This document shows positions 51,383 to 61,104 of a stretch of DNA of 64,000 nt, piece after piece. Position numbers and translations under genes: made by a program. Source of the DNA: Oscillospiraceae bacterium (GTDB taxonomy: Bacteria > Bacillota > Clostridia > Oscillospirales > Ruminococcaceae). How positions within the stretch are numbered: the stretch's first letter is position 1; each line of letters starts with the position of its first letter. The notes beneath the pieces are model-generated. The model saw only the letters and a list, made by a program, of their open reading frames with translations. It ran no database searches and had not been told where the DNA came from. The stretch covers positions 124,001-188,000 of the forward strand of contig JAFRJM010000010.1 in NCBI GenBank assembly GCA_017432285.1, read 5' to 3'.

Positions 51383-53617
51383 ATGAATTATCCGGAAATC
51401 GTATCTCAGCTTACATTGGATGAGAAGATCAAACTGGTGACTGGCTATGGCAGCTGGCACACTTATCCTGTTGAACGTCTAGGCGTTGAATCTATTATGA
51501 TGACCGACGGTCCGATTGGACTTCGAAAGGTCGATGAAGGCGAATCCGAAAGCCATGTATCTGTATGCTTCCCTTCCGGATGTCTCACATCCTGTTCCTT
51601 TGACAAAGAGCTTTTAGAGAAAATGGGAGAAGCTTTAGGAGAGGAATGCCAGGCATATGAAGTAGGCATGATTCTTGGCCCCGCGATCAACATCAAACGC
51701 TCTCCGCTCTGCGGAAGAAACTTTGAATATTACTCTGAAGATCCGCTCCTTACCGGTGAGCTTGCAGCATCCTATATCAAAGGTGTTCAGAGCAAAGGTA
51801 TCGGCACTTCTTTAAAACACTACACTATGAATAATCAGGAATACAGACGTATGTCATATGATGCTGTAGTGGACGAACGCGCTCTAAGAGAGATATATCT
51901 TACCGGTTATGAGATCGCTGTAAAGAAAAGCCAGCCGTATACACTTATGTGTTCCTACAACCTTGTAAACGGCGAGCACACAAGCGAAAGCAAACGCCTC
52001 CTGACCGATATACTGCGCGATGAATGGGGCTTTAAAGGTGCCGTTATCTCCGACTGGGGCGCCGTGCATTACAGAGACAAAGGCATCGCAGCCGGACTTG
52101 ATCTTGAGATGCCGGGAAACCAGTGGGCAAACAAGGATTTCATCAAATCAGCAATTGCTGAGGGTTCCCTAACAATCGATGAACTGGATACCTGCGTGGA
52201 CAGGATCGTTACTCTGGTAAAGCGAGTAAAAAAGCGTCCTGCTGTGTTTGAATTCGATAAAGATCATGACTTGACAAGAAGGATAGCTGAAGAGTCCATA
52301 GTCCTTCTTAAAAACAGAAATGACATTCTCCCACTAAAGCCTGACACAAAAGTAGCAGTCCTTGGAGAATTCGCAGAAAAGCCAAGGATCCAGGGCGGAG
52401 GTAGCGCATTCATCAACTGCTATGCTGTAGATGTCACTCTGGAAGAGATGAAAAAAGCCGGATCAGTTATTTACTCCAAAGCCTTCCCATCAGACAGCGA
52501 TAAATGGGACCGTTCTGAACTGGATAAAGCAATCGAGTGCGCTAAAACAGCCGATGTTGCAGTTGTCATGGCAGGTCTGCCCGATTCCTATGAATCCGAA
52601 GGATTTGACCGGACACATATCCATCTTCCTGAAGGGCAAAACATTCTGATTCTAGAACTTACAGAGCTCGGAATCCCCACAGTAGTCGTTCTTCAGAACG
52701 GTGCTGTCGTGGATATGCCCTGGGCAGACGCAGTAGATGGAATCGTCGAGGCATATCTCGCTGGTGAAGGATCAGGAACTGCTATAACAAATATCCTTTA
52801 CGGCGCCGTAAATCCCAGCGGGAAACTTGCTGAAACTTTCCCGCGAAAATTGGAAGACAATCCTTCATTCCTGAATTTCCCGGGAGACGGCTACAATGTT
52901 CCTTATGCCGAGAGCATCTATGTCGGATACCGCTATTACCAAAAGAAGAAAATGGATGTCCTCTTCCCGTTCGGCTTTGGGCTGAGCTACACATCATTCT
53001 TGTACGACAACCTTAAACTCAGCAAAAAGAATATGCTGGATACAGATGTCCTCTCTGTCTCTGTCGATATCACTAACACAGGAGAAGTATCTGGCAAAGA
53101 GATAGTCCAGCTGTATGTCTCCGATCATGGAGATCAGTCCGGACGTCCTCAGCGCCCAGTGAGAGAACTGAAAGGCTTTGAGAAAGTCTCTCTGGAACCC
53201 GGTGAAACGAAAACTGTTACATTTGAACTAGATAAACGCTCATTCGCATATTATGAAGAGCGCATCAGTGACTGGATCGTTCCGTCTACAGAATACTACA
53301 TTGAGATCGGCGCGTCATGCGAAGATATCCGTCTAAGTGAAAGCGTAAACGTAGAAGCTACAAAGACAGTGCCTTTAAAGATAAGACCTGATACCGTATT
53401 CGGTGAACTTCTGAGAGATCCCAGGACCCAGAAATACACTATGGACAATCTCATCAATCAGCAGTCATCAGGCATTTCTTCATTCCCTCCTGAGGCAATT
53501 GCAGCTCTTATGGACCACAATCCGATAAGAGGATTGAGGAATTTCGGCAATGAATCCGCTGAACGTGTTGAAGAGATCATGTATGAGCTCAAGACTCTTG
53601 TTCATGACACAGAATGA
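51383..53617 (+). CDS. GH3 beta-glucosidase (beta-glycosidase)
   Basis: 744 residues. The (beta/alpha)8 domain contains GLRKVDEG, the ELAASYIKGVQSKGIGTSLKHY segment and VISDWGAVHY with the catalytic nucleophile D224; the second alpha/beta domain carries the acid/base region near PDSYESEGFDRTH; a fibronectin III-like domain (DITNTGEVSGKEIVQLYVSD) closes the protein. There is no signal peptide, so it hydrolyses imported oligosaccharides in the cytoplasm. Its order of domains is the usual GH3 three-domain form. AGGAGG precedes the ATG. Confidence 0.95.
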   Translation: MNYPEIVSQLTLDEKIKLVTGYGSWHTYPVERLGVESIMMTDGPIGLRKVDEGESESHVSVCFPSGCLTSCSFDKELLEKMGEALGEECQAYEVGMILGPAINIKRSPLCGRNFEYYSEDPLLTGELAASYIKGVQSKGIGTSLKHYTMNNQEYRRMSYDAVVDERALREIYLTGYEIAVKKSQPYTLMCSYNLVNGEHTSESKRLLTDILRDEWGFKGAVISDWGAVHYRDKGIAAGLDLEMPGNQWANKDFIKSAIAEGSLTIDELDTCVDRIVTLVKRVKKRPAVFEFDKDHDLTRRIAEESIVLLKNRNDILPLKPDTKVAVLGEFAEKPRIQGGGSAFINCYAVDVTLEEMKKAGSVIYSKAFPSDSDKWDRSELDKAIECAKTADVAVVMAGLPDSYESEGFDRTHIHLPEGQNILILELTELGIPTVVVLQNGAVVDMPWADAVDGIVEAYLAGEGSGTAITNILYGAVNPSGKLAETFPRKLEDNPSFLNFPGDGYNVPYAESIYVGYRYYQKKKMDVLFPFGFGLSYTSFLYDNLKLSKKNMLDTDVLSVSVDITNTGEVSGKEIVQLYVSDHGDQSGRPQRPVRELKGFEKVSLEPGETKTVTFELDKRSFAYYEERISDWIVPSTEYYIEIGASCEDIRLSESVNVEATKTVPLKIRPDTVFGELLRDPRTQKYTMDNLINQQSSGISSFPPEAIAALMDHNPIRGLRNFGNESAERVEEIMYELKTLVHDTE

Positions 53618-53693
53618 GCCACAGACATCAGCTAAGGTCAATGTTCTGTTCTCAATCAATTAATGTATAATGTTTTTCAGGAGGTAACCTGCC

Positions 53694-54146
53694 ATGCAAG
53701 ACGAGCTTAATTACCAGACAGGTACTCATGACACAAATGCCCAGACGATGATAATCCATCAGCTGAATCAGCAAAATCAGCTGCTTGCCCAGCAGAATCG
53801 CCTTCTGCAGGAGTTGCTTGATAAGACTCCCGATAAGAATGAAATTCGTGCCGGATTTGGTGATCAGCAAAAACAGCTGGTATCTATCAGCAAGACCCAA
53901 CAGTCAGAATATGTCTGGAGCTGGGTCAAGTTTGCCCTTATGGCTCTAGCTATCCTTTTGATGTTTTATGGTATGTATCGGATATGGAGCTATTTTGCCA
54001 CTTTAAACACGATGCTTTCACAGTATGCGGAGATGCTTTCACAGTACGCAGAGAGGTTCTCGTCCTCCTTTGGTGGTCTTGAGGAAACATTGGAACAGAT
54101 ACAGGAGTTTTTTGTGAAACTCAAAGAATTCCTTCGAATCGGTTAA
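53694..54146 (+). CDS. Gln-rich coiled-coil membrane protein of unknown function
   Basis: 150 residues. The N-terminal half is rich in Gln, Asn and Leu with heptad spacing (IIHQLNQQNQLLAQQNRLLQEL, about 20-42), predicting a coiled coil; 76-98 is a single membrane helix (VKFALMALAILLMFYG); the outer part has the tandem repeat MLSQYAE-MLSQYAE (107-120) and a helical tail. A TATAAT at 53666-53671 and GGAGG before the ATG support expression. It precedes the beta-CASP gene by 44 nt. No family is recognised. The protein could be a small scaffold or a sensor that oligomerises in the membrane. Confidence 0.75.
   Translation: MQDELNYQTGTHDTNAQTMIIHQLNQQNQLLAQQNRLLQELLDKTPDKNEIRAGFGDQQKQLVSISKTQQSEYVWSWVKFALMALAILLMFYGMYRIWSYFATLNTMLSQYAEMLSQYAERFSSSFGGLEETLEQIQEFFVKLKEFLRIG
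54012..54053 (+). repeat. Tandem 21-bp repeat inside the Gln-rich protein gene
   Basis: Two 21-bp copies at 54012-54032 and 54033-54053 differ at two positions and encode MLSQYAE twice; a recent in-frame duplication is the simplest cause. Confidence 0.9.
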
Positions 54147-54190
54147 TTAATCATTTATATAGATATCCCCTTGGAAGGAGCATTAGCTTC

Positions 54191-55795
54191 ATGGTAATCA
54201 CATTCTTAGGAGCAGCGCACGAGGTCACCGGCAGTATCACACTAATGGAGGCTGTCGGAAAGAAGTTCATCATCGATTGCGGTATGGAACAGGGCCTTGA
54301 CATGTTTGTCAACCAAGATCTTCCTGTTTCACCCTCCGAACTTGACTTCGTTCTACTGACTCACGCTCACGTGGATCACTCCGGAAAACTTCCGCTTCTA
54401 GTCAAGAACGGTTTCTCGGGTCCTATATACTCGACCAAAGCTACACGTGACCTTTGCAAGATCATGCTTTTGGACTGCGCTCATATTCAGGAGGCTGAAG
54501 CCGAGTATACGAACAGAAAAAACAAGAGATCCCACAAAGATCCGATAGAGCCTATCTATGACTCCAGGGATGTTGAACAAACGATGGAATTGTTTGTACC
54601 GATGCCTTATGAGACGGATTTTTCTCCTTCGGAAGGAATCACTGTTTCCTTTACCGATATAGGCCATCTGCTTGGAAGCGCAGCAATCTCTGTAACGATG
54701 ACAGAGAACGATGTGACTAAAAAAATGGTTTTCTCCGGAGACGTCGGCAACATCAATCAGCCAATAATCCGCGATCCAAGACATATCGCAGAAGCTGATT
54801 ATCTGATGATTGAATCCACGTACGGAGACCGTCTGCACGACCAGAATCCGACAGGACATGTTGAAGCCCTTGCCTCCATTATTCAGCGTGCATTTGACCG
54901 TGGTGGCAATGTGGTTATCCCCTCTTTTGCGGTTGGACGCACTCAGGAGATCCTATATTTCATCCGTGAGATCAAAGGCCGAGAGATGGTCCATGGCCAT
55001 GACAACTTCCGTGTTGTCGTCGACAGCCCTCTCGCGGTAGAAGCTACTAAAGTGTTTCAGAACTGTGACACGGAGTACCTTGATGACGCTGCAAGAGACT
55101 TGATCGAAATAGGTATCAACCCCCTCCTGTTTGACGGACTGGAACTGTGCGTCACCTCGGAGGAATCAAAGAGCCTGAATCTGGATCCCGAACCCAAAGT
55201 CATTATCTCTGCCTCCGGCATGTGCGATGCCGGACGTATCAGGCACCATCTCAAACACAACCTCTGGAGACCTGAAAGCATCATCTGCTTCGTCGGATAT
55301 CAGGCAGAAGGTACTCTTGGACGCCGCCTGTACGACGGGGAGAAAAATGTTAAGATATTCAACGAAGAGATCTCTGTGGAAGCGGAGATAGCACTCCTGC
55401 CAGGCACCTCAGGACATGCTGACAGGAACGGTCTGGTAAACTGGCTGCTTGGATTCACCAAGAGACCTGAGATAGTATTCGTCAATCATGGCGATGACAA
55501 GGCTTGTATGGCTTTTGCTTCATATATCAAAGACAATTACGGTTTCAGAGTCAGCGATCCTTTCAGCGGAACTGTATTTGATCTGGCAACCTGCACATTC
55601 CTTAACATAACTACAGGAAACATCGTCAAGCAGCAGAAGACAAGCGTCTTCCAGAACGCAAGTGAATTCAGATTGCTAGTTCGAGCTGTTGCAGAGCTTC
55701 AGGAAGCTATCAGAACACATTCTCAACTTGCCAACAAAGAACTCCGTTTCCTGAGAAACCAGATCGAAAAACTTACAAAACGCATTCAATCTTGA
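54191..55795 (+). CDS. Beta-CASP metallo-beta-lactamase ribonuclease (CPSF/Ysh1-like)
   Basis: 534 residues. The metal motif THAHVDHSGKLP (H58, H60, D62, H63), FSGDVGN and ESTYGDR, and the beta-CASP motifs PSFAVGRTQEIL, KVIISASGMCDAGRIRHHL and AEIALLPGTSGHADRNGL are complete. These are the motifs of CPSF73-like RNases in bacteria and archaea. It probably cleaves RNA endo- or exonucleolytically in the cytoplasm. There is no KH domain. GGAAGGAG lies about 10 nt before the ATG; a strong terminator follows the stop. Confidence 0.93.
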   Translation: MVITFLGAAHEVTGSITLMEAVGKKFIIDCGMEQGLDMFVNQDLPVSPSELDFVLLTHAHVDHSGKLPLLVKNGFSGPIYSTKATRDLCKIMLLDCAHIQEAEAEYTNRKNKRSHKDPIEPIYDSRDVEQTMELFVPMPYETDFSPSEGITVSFTDIGHLLGSAAISVTMTENDVTKKMVFSGDVGNINQPIIRDPRHIAEADYLMIESTYGDRLHDQNPTGHVEALASIIQRAFDRGGNVVIPSFAVGRTQEILYFIREIKGREMVHGHDNFRVVVDSPLAVEATKVFQNCDTEYLDDAARDLIEIGINPLLFDGLELCVTSEESKSLNLDPEPKVIISASGMCDAGRIRHHLKHNLWRPESIICFVGYQAEGTLGRRLYDGEKNVKIFNEEISVEAEIALLPGTSGHADRNGLVNWLLGFTKRPEIVFVNHGDDKACMAFASYIKDNYGFRVSDPFSGTVFDLATCTFLNITTGNIVKQQKTSVFQNASEFRLLVRAVAELQEAIRTHSQLANKELRFLRNQIEKLTKRIQS

Positions 55796-55815
55796 TCACG
55801 ATCATTTATATTGAG

Positions 55816-55850
55816 AGAGCGCAGCTTTTAGCTGCGCTCTTTGTTTTTTA
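55816..55850 (+). terminator. Terminator of the beta-CASP gene
   Basis: AGAGCGCAGC (55816-55825) pairs with GCTGCGCTCT (55831-55840) over TTTTA, followed by TTGTTTTTTA. Confidence 0.93.
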
Positions 55851-55856
55851 TATCCG

Positions 55857-57074
55857 TCATCGCCCGAACCACTTCCTGCACCATTCTGTGCCAGAGCTGA
55901 AATAACAGGTCAGTGCTCCGAGGCATGCGATCGCGCACCATATCCCGGTGACCCATTCCCATCCTATGTAGTCAACAGAAGCACCGACCCCATATGTGAA
56001 CAGTGCACTTCCAAGATATGTACATGAATTGACCAGACCAGAAACAGTAGATACTACTCCCATTCTTCCAAAATATGAAGGCAGCAGTGATACAAGCATA
56101 AGATTGATGCCGTGCATCAGTCCGGAAAGCAGTGTAAACAAAAAAACTGAAAGAAAAGCATTGATGTCCGAAAAAATCGTCAGTGCAGCTGCAGTTACGG
56201 ATCCAAGGACGAACAGCAAACTGGCACACTTCACAGGATTCCTCAGCCATCTTGTATGTATCTGTAGTGCAGCTTTATACCCTATCGTACTGAACATCGG
56301 AAGCACTGCACCGCTGAGGATTGACAGTTTTCCGTTAAGATGGAATGTCTCCTCTATATTTGATGGCATCCAGGTTGAAGCCCCGTCCCTCAATGCTCCC
56401 TGCAATACAATAGCAAGGAGAATAAGATACATCTCAACCGGGAACAACGACTTACCTTCTGCATCTCTCAATGGTTTTTTCTGAGGGTTGGACACAGTTG
56501 TGCTTACTGAAGGACAATATCTCATCCATAAGATGGACATGATCAATCCGATGATACCGGAAAAAACAAAAACACTTTTCCAGCTGAAAAACATCATCAG
56601 CATCGGAGAAATCAGATAAATAAATACCGATCCGATACTTCCGCCAGTATTTACAGCCATAACCGCATCCCTGTATTTATGTTCATCAAGGATGACTGTT
56701 AGGAGAAGCACTATAGGAGGCCAGAGGAAAGCCTGTGCAAATCCGTTGATGCTCCAAAGGAAAACCATGGAGAACGTAGATCTGCATACAGGCATCAGTA
56801 AGTTGCATATTGAACTGCTAAGAAGACCCATAAAGACCAGTGGCTTAGGGCGCAGAACATCTCCAAGATATCCGCTGACTATCTGCCCTATTCCATAGCA
56901 TATAAAAAGACCGGTCACGCACAGAGATAGAGAGGCTTTGCTGTATCCTGTGGCATCCTCAATTCCTGAAATAATTGCAGCAAAATTAACGCGGGTTAGA
57001 TAACTCGCGAAATATGTCAAAACAAAAAGAAGTGTGATCTTTTCCGAGTATCCAAGTAGTTTCCTGCCGAACAT
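55857..57074 (-). CDS. Organophosphate:phosphate antiporter-like MFS transporter
   Basis: 405 residues with about twelve membrane helices. ITLLFVLTYFASYLTRVNFAA and the QIVSGYLGDVLRPKPLVFMGLLSS loop match the GlpT/UhpT branch (OPA family), including the FLWSINGFAQAFLWPPIVLLLT segment. Substrates there are glycerol-3-phosphate or hexose phosphates; which one applies is not clear. AAGGCTGG lies before the ATG. It follows the 662-residue membrane protein gene by 40 nt on the same strand and may be co-transcribed. Confidence 0.83.
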   Translation of the reverse strand: MFGRKLLGYSEKITLLFVLTYFASYLTRVNFAAIISGIEDATGYSKASLSLCVTGLFICYGIGQIVSGYLGDVLRPKPLVFMGLLSSSICNLLMPVCRSTFSMVFLWSINGFAQAFLWPPIVLLLTVILDEHKYRDAVMAVNTGGSIGSVFIYLISPMLMMFFSWKSVFVFSGIIGLIMSILWMRYCPSVSTTVSNPQKKPLRDAEGKSLFPVEMYLILLAIVLQGALRDGASTWMPSNIEETFHLNGKLSILSGAVLPMFSTIGYKAALQIHTRWLRNPVKCASLLFVLGSVTAAALTIFSDINAFLSVFLFTLLSGLMHGINLMLVSLLPSYFGRMGVVSTVSGLVNSCTYLGSALFTYGVGASVDYIGWEWVTGIWCAIACLGALTCYFSSGTEWCRKWFGR

Positions 57075-57114
57075 ATAACCAGCCTTCTGAAAAGCATCGT
57101 TCTATTTAACTATC

Positions 57115-59103
57115 TCAACTCTGTATAAATACCTCACTGCCTCTGACAGAGCCGTTTTCTGATTCTATCAAAACTTTGAATGACAGTCCGTTAGGTAAAG
57201 GATAATCTGTCAGAGGTATCCATAGCACTGCGGCCTTGTTGCCGTCGTTTCTTTCAAGACTTCCGGCACGATAGATCCTCTCAGTTCCATTCTGATCAGA
57301 TACACATACATAAATCGTATCAGACTCTTTGATATCCGTATTAAAGATCGCTCCTACATAGAGGAAAGATCCGAACGATGTGTCTACAGATGCTGCCGCA
57401 TCGATTATCTGAAAAGAAGTATCATCAGTGTTGACTGACTGATTTGTAAAAGCATAGATGCAATATCCGTCTATAGTCTCCTGAACAGCCATCGTTGCAT
57501 TTGGAGCATAATTCTCTCTAACATAACGAAGTATCGTTGTCGCGTTCTGTGTATCTGCAAGGAAGACGTTTCTTTTTTCAATAAGTGCGCGGTATGGAGA
57601 TCCGAACACCTGGTATCTATCCAAAACACTGTTCTTTGCTGCTGACTCTGTATCCCATCCGCCAAGCACATATGTGTTTTTGAACAGACCTGGCTCCACT
57701 GATGAAAAAATCGGTGTGATCCTCTGAAGAGGAGGAGCACTGTTGTGATCCATCAGATAAAGATTCTCTTCTCTCTCTCCTAGATCGGTATATATCCTTC
57801 CGGCAGACTTGTTAAAACTCTTGCTGTAATCCGCAATCTCAGGAATCAGCGTAACTGCATCAAAAACGAGCACCGCTATCAGGAGGATGATGCTGCAAAT
57901 AACAGAAAGACTTCCCTTTTTCCACTTTATGCTAACAAATAATCCCGTAAGTCCAGCCGCGATCAGCCCTGCCGTAACCCATCTGGTCGTTCGACCGGTA
58001 AGACACATGAAAAGATAGCATCCAAGAAAAGCGATCGCCATCCAGATGACATCGTTCTTCTCCGTTCTGCGAGTCATTATCAGCGCAATAACAAACAACA
58101 TTCCAAAGGCGATCTGAAGAGGATTTGAAACTGCTCCTGAAAGCAGTTCAGTTATCATTCTCGAAACAGCTTCTTTTTTAGTTACTGCTTCCCGTATCTG
58201 CGCGATCTGCAGTAAAACATCTACTGAGAATTTCTCACTATCGGCAAAATCCCATATACGTATCATCTCGCAGTCATTATCAGTTAATGATAACGCCGCG
58301 TACTCAGCATAATGCTCACTGAAATCAGGGATATCATAATCTGAAACAGCCCCGCGAACCGCATTGTATTCCCTGTAATTCTGCAACGAGGGATTCGCCG
58401 CCTCTACCCTTTTGTCAAAAAACCACGTTCCAAAGATCAGAGTAAATACGATCAAAAATATTAAAGCTGTTTTCAGGCCTTCTTTCAGCCAATTTTTCTC
58501 CCCATCTTTGATCATCAGCACCGGGTAAAGGACACAAGACCCAAACACAAATGCCGCACCGACAAGGAAAGCGTGGAATCTTACCCAGCTGGACAGCAAG
58601 GCAAGCACACCGCCTACAACACAGAAAACGTTTTTCCGCTCCTTAATGCCAAAAAGAACGGCAAACAAAGCAGCAGCGGCAATAAAAGGCACTTCCTTTG
58701 AATTGTGCAGTTCGTTATAAAATATAGGCCCGATAAACAGTGAGAAACACAGTGCCAATACAAAGCCGGAAATATTCTTGTTTTGTATCCAGATGATACA
58801 GAAGACAAGTGTCACTGCTACAAAGAGCATCGAATAATTAATAATCTCAAACCAGTTTAGTGTTGGGGAAACGTTCTGTAACGCTACAAGAACATTCCCA
58901 TAAATCCAGTTGGTATGAGCCAGTTCAGGTGAGCGCACCCCAAAAGCACCGGAAATGATCGACTGAATGATGTAATCATCATTATTCATCGCTTCCGGGA
59001 CAAGAAAAACCGCACAGATTAGACATATCACCAAATTGATGACTATAGCCATATATATTCGGTGACGATCTTTCAGTTTGTGTTTGCTTTCCTTTTCGGG
59101 CAT
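57115..59103 (-). CDS. Polytopic membrane protein, probably a GT-C-like glycosyltransferase
   Basis: 662 residues. Around ten to twelve hydrophobic helices occupy residues 15-430, followed by an extracytoplasmic domain of about 230 residues. The first outside loop begins EAMNNDDYIIQSI, an acidic pair at the place where GT-C (PMT, Alg, oligosaccharide transferase) enzymes keep their catalytic aspartates. The C-terminal part contains beta-rich segments (ASVDTSFGSFLYVGAIFNTDIKESD). GGAGG precedes the ATG. No precise family match is clear; it lies in the surface-glycan locus and could transfer a lipid-linked sugar. Confidence 0.7.
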   Translation of the reverse strand: MPEKESKHKLKDRHRIYMAIVINLVICLICAVFLVPEAMNNDDYIIQSIISGAFGVRSPELAHTNWIYGNVLVALQNVSPTLNWFEIINYSMLFVAVTLVFCIIWIQNKNISGFVLALCFSLFIGPIFYNELHNSKEVPFIAAAALFAVLFGIKERKNVFCVVGGVLALLSSWVRFHAFLVGAAFVFGSCVLYPVLMIKDGEKNWLKEGLKTALIFLIVFTLIFGTWFFDKRVEAANPSLQNYREYNAVRGAVSDYDIPDFSEHYAEYAALSLTDNDCEMIRIWDFADSEKFSVDVLLQIAQIREAVTKKEAVSRMITELLSGAVSNPLQIAFGMLFVIALIMTRRTEKNDVIWMAIAFLGCYLFMCLTGRTTRWVTAGLIAAGLTGLFVSIKWKKGSLSVICSIILLIAVLVFDAVTLIPEIADYSKSFNKSAGRIYTDLGEREENLYLMDHNSAPPLQRITPIFSSVEPGLFKNTYVLGGWDTESAAKNSVLDRYQVFGSPYRALIEKRNVFLADTQNATTILRYVRENYAPNATMAVQETIDGYCIYAFTNQSVNTDDTSFQIIDAAASVDTSFGSFLYVGAIFNTDIKESDTIYVCVSDQNGTERIYRAGSLERNDGNKAAVLWIPLTDYPLPNGLSFKVLIESENGSVRGSEVFIQS

Positions 59104-59156
59104 TGCAGCTCCTCCAAAACAAATACTGAAGCAATTATATCCTATACTTCCAAAGA

Positions 59157-59185
59157 TTGCTATTTAACGTTCGATTATGTATACT
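59157..59185 (+). promoter_or_regulatory. Promoter of the right-hand glycan operon
   Basis: TTGCTA (59157-59162) and TATACT (59180-59185), 17-bp spacer. The interval 59104-59230 holds a divergent TATAAT for the minus-strand gene as well. Confidence 0.68.
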
Positions 59186-59230
59186 AGCGTATATATTGGA
59201 TACTTATGATTAAGTGGGGAAATCGCTCAA

Positions 59231-60370
59231 ATGATACCTTTTTGCAGACCTTCCATAACAGAGCTTGAAAAGGAATACATGGCCGAAGCTGCTCAGGGAA
59301 AACTGTGCGGAGACGGCCCGTTTACTGCCAGAGCCACATCGCTGCTCATTGAGAAACAGGGATTGAACAATGCACTTCTGACCAGCTCATGCACACACGC
59401 ATTGGAGCTTGCAGCTCTGCTGTGTGATATCAAGCCGGGCGATGAAGTTATTCTCCCCTCCTTCACTTTCTCCTCCACCGCAAATGCATTCCTGCTCAGA
59501 GGAGCAAAACTCGTTTTCTGCGAAATAGATCCCAGAACGATGAATATGGATCCTGCCGCAGCTGAAGCTCTTGTCACAGACAGAACTACTGTCCTCGCTC
59601 CTATAGATTATGCAGGAGTTCCCTGCGATATCGATGCTTTCAACGCGATAGCCAAAAAATGTAATGCAAAGATCGTGCAGGATGCCGCTCAGTCTGTCGG
59701 CAGCAAATATAAAGGCCGTGCATGTGGTATAGATGCGGACTTTGCCTGCTATAGTTTTCATGAGACAAAGAACTATGTCATGGGTGAAGGCGGAGCGATC
59801 ACTTTCAAAAGTGAAGCGGATCTTCATCAGGCAGAGATAATCAGAGAAAAAGGGACTGACAGAAGTAAGTTCTACCGCGGCGAAGTCGACAAGTACAGCT
59901 GGCAGCGCAGCGGAAGCTCTTTCCTTCCTTCAGACATCCTCGCTGCTCTTCTTTGTGCACAGCTGGAGCGTTTTGATGAGATCATGAATGACAGGATGCA
60001 TGTCTGGAACACCTATCAGACGTCGTTTAAAGCATTGGAAGACGAAGGCCTGTTGGTCCGTCCGTTCATTCCGGATTATGCTGAACACAATGCACACTGT
60101 TACTACCTGATCCTCGGATCCTTACAGGAGCGCAACGATCTTCTTGATTATCTGCGCACAAAAGGAGTCGGTGCAGTGTTCCACTACATTCCGCTTCATT
60201 CTGCCCCAGCCGGAGTTGCACAGGGATATAAGAAAGAAGACCTTCCTCTGACAGAAGAGTATTCCGGAAGACTGATCCGTCTGCCTCTCTTCAGCAACAT
60301 GAGCGAAGCTGATCTTTCCCATATAGTAAACTCTGTTTATTCTTTCTTTGGAAAGGTGGCAATTCTGTGA
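59231..60370 (+). CDS. DegT/DnrJ-family sugar aminotransferase (WecE/RffA-like)
   Basis: 379 residues. Fold-type I PLP enzyme with the Schiff-base lysine K180 in YSFHETKNYVMGEGGAI and D151-Q154 in QDAAQSVGS. The sequence FHETKN with LPLFSNMSEADLSHIV is characteristic of the WecE type, dTDP-4-amino-4,6-dideoxygalactose transaminase. It adds an amino group to the 4-keto carbon of a deoxy-sugar nucleotide. Its stop overlaps the next start (GTGA). The start has GGGGA about 10 nt upstream. The keto sugar would come from dehydratases not in this window. Confidence 0.9.
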   Translation: MIPFCRPSITELEKEYMAEAAQGKLCGDGPFTARATSLLIEKQGLNNALLTSSCTHALELAALLCDIKPGDEVILPSFTFSSTANAFLLRGAKLVFCEIDPRTMNMDPAAAEALVTDRTTVLAPIDYAGVPCDIDAFNAIAKKCNAKIVQDAAQSVGSKYKGRACGIDADFACYSFHETKNYVMGEGGAITFKSEADLHQAEIIREKGTDRSKFYRGEVDKYSWQRSGSSFLPSDILAALLCAQLERFDEIMNDRMHVWNTYQTSFKALEDEGLLVRPFIPDYAEHNAHCYYLILGSLQERNDLLDYLRTKGVGAVFHYIPLHSAPAGVAQGYKKEDLPLTEEYSGRLIRLPLFSNMSEADLSHIVNSVYSFFGKVAIL

Positions 60371-61095
60371 AGAAAGTTGCTATGCTTCAATCAAATTACA
60401 TCCCCTGGAAAGGTGTTTTCGATCTCATTCACCGGGTGGATGTTTTTGTGTTTTATGATGATGTTCAGTACACCAAAAAAGACTGGCGCAGCCGAAACAG
60501 GATACCCACTAAAAACGGAGAGATATGGCTGACTGTCCCGGTAAAGACCAAAGGCAAGTTCGAACAGCTCATCTGCGATACTGAGATAGATACCTCTACA
60601 GACTGGCAGTCCAAGCATAAAAAGACTCTCACATTGAATTATTCAAAAGCACCATATTTTTCTGACTATGCAGACTTGCTTGATGATTTCTACAGTGAAC
60701 ACTATTGGACGAACCTGTCTGAGATGAATAGATACATGACAGAAACGATAGCCCGCAGGCTTGGCATCAGTACCGAATTCGTATACGGTCCTGATCTGGA
60801 TTGCCATGGGAGCAAGGACGGAGAGAAAGTCATCAATATCTGCAAAAAACTCGGTTGCGACTGGTTTCTGAATGGCCCTGCCTCAAAAGCTTTTATGGAC
60901 GAGGAAAAATTCAATGAAGCCGGTATAGAACTGCACTATATGGAATATTCTTATCCAAAATACAACCAGAGGATATATCCGTTTGACCATTACGTTAGCG
61001 TTCTTGATCTGCTTTTCAATGAAGGGCCTAAGGCTCCTTATTATATTTGGGAATGGAAAAATGACCCAGAAGCAAATGCGGATGTTCTGGGATGA
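60367..61095 (+). CDS. WbqC family protein
   Basis: 242 residues. The opening VAMLQSNYIPWKGVFDLI, VFVFYDDVQYTKKDWRSRNRI and GEIWLTVPVKTKG, and the later FLNGPASKAFMDEEKFNEAGIELHYMEYSYPKYNQ, define the WbqC family found in O-antigen and capsule loci. Its chemistry is not settled; it may transfer an acyl or aminoacyl group onto an amino sugar. The start is GTG at 60367, overlapping the aminotransferase stop by 4 nt, so the two are coupled. Its position next to an amino-sugar transaminase suggests modification of the newly made amino group. Confidence 0.88.
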   Translation: MKKVAMLQSNYIPWKGVFDLIHRVDVFVFYDDVQYTKKDWRSRNRIPTKNGEIWLTVPVKTKGKFEQLICDTEIDTSTDWQSKHKKTLTLNYSKAPYFSDYADLLDDFYSEHYWTNLSEMNRYMTETIARRLGISTEFVYGPDLDCHGSKDGEKVINICKKLGCDWFLNGPASKAFMDEEKFNEAGIELHYMEYSYPKYNQRIYPFDHYVSVLDLLFNEGPKAPYYIWEWKNDPEANADVLG

Positions 61096-61104
61096 GGATT
61101 ATTA

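Noticed and set aside
54012-54053. Start of a CRISPR or satellite array
   Set aside because: There are only two adjacent copies without spacers, in frame within a coding region.
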